DNA from: CAZDKK01 sp964603725
Lineage (GTDB): Bacteria; Eisenbacteria; RBG-16-71-46; CAIMUX01; WJJG01
Assembly (NCBI GenBank): GCA_964603725.1
Contig: CAZRWW010000014.1
Location: 19,162-83,161 of the forward strand
DNA: 64,000 nucleotides
Direction of reading: 5' to 3'
A program made the position numbers and the translations under genes. The notes beneath the pieces are model-generated. The model ran no database searches. It worked only from the letters and a program-made list of their open reading frames with translations, and was not told where the DNA came from. This document shows positions 61,981 to 64,000 of the stretch, one piece after another; the stretch's first letter is position 1; every line of letters starts with the position of its first letter.

Positions 61981-63300
61981 ATGTTGGACGCTACCCGCTT
62001 CCGCGGTCTTTCCCAATGGGTTCTCTGTCTGGGCGCCCTGCTCGGAGGGGCGCTGGCCCTTCCGGCCGGGGCTCTCGTTCATGTCCCCGGTGACGCGCCG
62101 ACGATTCAGGCCGGCATCAACATCGCCGTGCCGCCGGACACCGTCGTCGTCGCGCCCGGCGTATACAATGAACACATTCAGCTCCGCACGCGGGTGAACG
62201 TGTTCGGAGCCGGCCCGGACGTGACGATTATCGAGGGCGGCGGCGTGGCCATCGATGTCGTCAAAGCCGTGAGCGTGACCCAGGTGACTTTCCGCGGTTT
62301 CACCGTGCGGGGCGCCGTCTCGGGCGGATCGCTGCCGGGTGGCGCCGGGGTCTTCGTGAACCTCCCCACGGCACCGATCCGCATCGAGGACATACGGGCC
62401 GTCGGCAATGACTTCGGCATCGCCGTCTTCAACGGCTACGCGCACAGCGGGCCGGACATCACGAGATGTGAGATCGCCGGCAACAACTTCTACGGGCTCA
62501 CCGATCCCGGCAACGGGCTCGTCAGCGGCTGCGTGATCTTCGCCAATGCTCGCTCGGGAATCCGCCAGGCCGGAAACTCCTGCACCCCGCAGATCGTCGG
62601 CAACACGATCTGGGGCAATCTCGGCGACGGGTTCGACTACTGGAACGACTTTCCCGCCACCCTGCGCAACAACATCTTCGCCGCCAACGGCGGCTTCGGG
62701 ATTCGAGAGCGCGCTCCCGGAACATTCGTTGATCCCATCGTGCAGTACAACCTGTTCTGGGACAACGCCTCCGGCAACTACTATGATGTGCAATCGGGCA
62801 CGATCAAGAACACCGCGACCGAGATCAACGCCATGCCCAATGCGGATGCGAATCTGGTCGAGGATCCGCTGCTCTGCGACCCGCCGGACGACTTCTTTCT
62901 CTGCGAGGATTCCCCCGCCGTCGGCGCCGGCATGGGGGGGGCCGACATCGGGGCCCACGGCGTCGGATGCGGCCCCTGCGGGCCCATGGCGGTGGGAGAT
63001 CCGGGCGCCGCTCTGACACCGAGCGTGCATCTGCGCAGCTTCCCGAATCCGACCGCGGCCGCCACGACGATGGTCTTCACGCTCGAGGGGGCGGCTCCGG
63101 TGATCCTGCGAATCCACGACGCCGAGGGGCGGGTCGTGCGCACGCTGCTGCAGCGCGAGTTGGCGGCGGGCGAGCACCAGGTCTCCTGGGACGCCCGGGA
63201 CCAGAGCGGGACGCCGGCCCCGGCGGGCGCCTATATCCTCGATTTGCGGGCCGGCGATTTGCAGATCGCGAGCAAGGTACTGGTGCTGGGCGGCCGGTAG
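61981..63300 (+). CDS. Secreted parallel beta-helix protein with FlgD-like C-terminal domain
   Basis: ATG 61981 follows CAGGAGGTGAG. The 439-residue product has a signal peptide (about residues 1-31), a right-handed beta-helix starting VHVPGDAPTIQAGINIA with NosD-type coils (GNTIWGNLGDGFDYWND, VQYNLFWDNASGNYYDV), and a FlgD-like Ig tail (FPNPTAAATTMVFTLE, LRIHDAEGRVVRTLL, GAYILDLRAGDLQ, ending SKVLVLGGR). It is an intact member of the family whose broken members lie at 26140-28211. It probably acts at the cell surface on polysaccharides or as an adhesin. Confidence 0.85.
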   Translation: MLDATRFRGLSQWVLCLGALLGGALALPAGALVHVPGDAPTIQAGINIAVPPDTVVVAPGVYNEHIQLRTRVNVFGAGPDVTIIEGGGVAIDVVKAVSVTQVTFRGFTVRGAVSGGSLPGGAGVFVNLPTAPIRIEDIRAVGNDFGIAVFNGYAHSGPDITRCEIAGNNFYGLTDPGNGLVSGCVIFANARSGIRQAGNSCTPQIVGNTIWGNLGDGFDYWNDFPATLRNNIFAANGGFGIRERAPGTFVDPIVQYNLFWDNASGNYYDVQSGTIKNTATEINAMPNADANLVEDPLLCDPPDDFFLCEDSPAVGAGMGGADIGAHGVGCGPCGPMAVGDPGAALTPSVHLRSFPNPTAAATTMVFTLEGAAPVILRIHDAEGRVVRTLLQRELAAGEHQVSWDARDQSGTPAPAGAYILDLRAGDLQIASKVLVLGGR

Positions 63301-63433
63301 CCGCGGGGCGCAGGTCGCGAGTCGCCGCTGGACCGCGGCGCCCGCCCTCGTCTATCATGCTGCGGCTGAGCACAAGCTCCGGCGGGTCGCGTCGGGTTGC
63401 GACCCGCGGATGACGCAAGAGGAGGCCAAGCGG

Positions 63434-63748
63434 ATGGATTACAGGGAGCTGTCGAGGCTCACCGTCGTCAAGCTGCGTGAGCTCGCGCATCAGTACGAGG
63501 ACATCAAGGCCGCTACCGGCATGCACAAGGAAGAGCTCATCGACGTCCTGTGCGACAAGATGGGCATCGAGAAGCCCCACCACGTGGTCAAGAGGGGCAT
63601 CGGTCGCCGCAAGCTGAAGGCCGAGATCCGCCAGCTCAAGAAGGAGCGCGATACGGCCATCGCCAACAAGGATCGCAAGACCCTACAGCGCATCCGGCGC
63701 AAGCTGCACGGCAAGAAGCGGCGGCTGACGCGGATCACGAACATGTAG
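63434..63748 (+). CDS. Small basic Rho_N/SAP-like protein
   Basis: ATG 63434 is preceded by AGAGGAGG (63418-63425), which favours it over the in-frame ATG at 63410. The 104-residue product begins with a helix-extended-helix of Rho termination factor N-terminal type (SRLTVVKLRELAHQYEDIK, MHKEELIDVLCDKM). It continues in a Lys/Arg-rich helical tail (RRKLKAEIRQLKKERD, KLHGKKRRLTRI). It should bind nucleic acid. It lies 29 bases from the GTG of the kinase gene downstream. Confidence 0.82.
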   Translation: MDYRELSRLTVVKLRELAHQYEDIKAATGMHKEELIDVLCDKMGIEKPHHVVKRGIGRRKLKAEIRQLKKERDTAIANKDRKTLQRIRRKLHGKKRRLTRITNM

Positions 63749-63777
63749 CTTCACCCGACCCTGCGCGGGGGACGACG

Positions 63778-64000
63778 GTGGTTGTCTCGAGCGGGGGGGC
63801 AGGCATGCAGGCGGGTGGACCCGGCCCTCCGGGGCCGCAGGATCCCCAGCCCCTTGCGGGGCGCATGGTGGCAGGCCGCTACCGGCTCGAGGAGCTCCTC
63901 GGCTCGGGCGGGATGGGCGATGTCTTCCGCGCTTGGGACACTCACCTGCAGCGTCGCGTGGCGGTCAAGCAGCTCAAGCCCCGCGCGCTGGACGACCGAC
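63778..64000 (+). CDS. Serine/threonine protein kinase, N-terminal part (3' end outside window)
   Basis: The frame runs to the window end without a stop. From GTG 63778 or ATG 63805 it encodes a Pro/Gly-rich N-terminus followed by the kinase start RYRLEELLGSGGMGDVFRAW (Gly loop) and RRVAVKQLKP (the catalytic Lys). This is a PknB/Hanks-type kinase. Only about 65-74 residues are present, so later domains and the start choice stay open. Confidence 0.88.
   Translation, partial: MVVSSGGAGMQAGGPGPPGPQDPQPLAGRMVAGRYRLEELLGSGGMGDVFRAWDTHLQRRVAVKQLKPRALDDR

Noticed and set aside
1..64000. CRISPR arrays, insertion sequences, integrases or phage genes
   Set aside because: No spaced direct repeats, transposase motifs, terminal inverted repeats or phage structural proteins were seen in either strand.

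Overview
The window is 64 kb of very GC-rich bacterial DNA with mostly short spacers. Many secreted proteins end either in an about 80-residue FlgD-like Ig fold of the type used as a C-terminal secretion tail, or in a short WGxxKALaR tag (a is aromatic). Together with parallel beta-helix, LVIVD and NHL-type propeller proteins, an MSHA-like pseudopilus operon and Hdr/Flx redox enzymes, this points to an uncultured FCB-type lineage, for example Candidatus Eisenbacteria or a relative. That placement is inference. No rRNA, tRNA, CRISPR array or insertion sequence was recognised.

1-4.4 kb: the 3' end of an hdrA-like gene, followed by an mvhD/flxD-like gene, two iron-sulfur protein genes and a FAD/NAD(P)-2Fe-2S reductase gene. 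This is the gene set of an HdrABC-FlxABCD type electron-bifurcating NADH dehydrogenase/heterodisulfide reductase; hdrB and hdrC would lie upstream. 4.4-11.8 kb: two small cupins, a secreted HExxH protein with TPRs, a Cys-rich 4Fe-4S protein and several decayed genes (a frameshifted HD-type regulator, a shortened SBBP propeller protein, a possible HNH scrap). 11.8-21.9 kb: a compact pseudopilus/secretion operon (TPR protein, pseudopilin, GspE/PilB ATPase, GspF/PilC, a second pseudopilin with three GspG-like modules, a PilM-PilN fusion, PilO-like, PilP-like and an MshL/PilQ-type secretin). A convergent LytS/LytT two-component pair follows.

24-44 kb: an accessory zone of exported proteins. It holds two paralogous 6-bladed propellers, beta-helix proteins, a large LVIVD protein, a DUF6600-like YxWGxW protein, an alpha/beta hydrolase-TPR protein and an MFS exporter, with gene scraps between them (CHAT and FlgD-like fragments abutting tail to tail, an out-of-frame beta-helix fusion, an LVIVD remnant). 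44-48 kb: an NtrC-type response regulator with its membrane histidine kinase.

48-64 kb: an exported protein gene split by one in-frame UGA that is followed by a SECIS-like hairpin; a fusion of a thioredoxin-reductase-like flavoprotein to an RlmN-like radical SAM domain, in operon with an isochorismatase-family hydrolase; a POT peptide transporter; a membrane sulfatase-superfamily enzyme with Thr at the nucleophile position; a CstA transporter; a Tat/lipoprotein amidohydrolase; an exported SagB/nitroreductase-like protein; another beta-helix protein; a Rho_N-like small basic protein; and the start of a Ser/Thr kinase. The peptide transporter, CstA and amidohydrolase suggest a peptide-using heterotroph, and the Hdr/Flx set suggests an anaerobic redox economy. 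Both are inferences.
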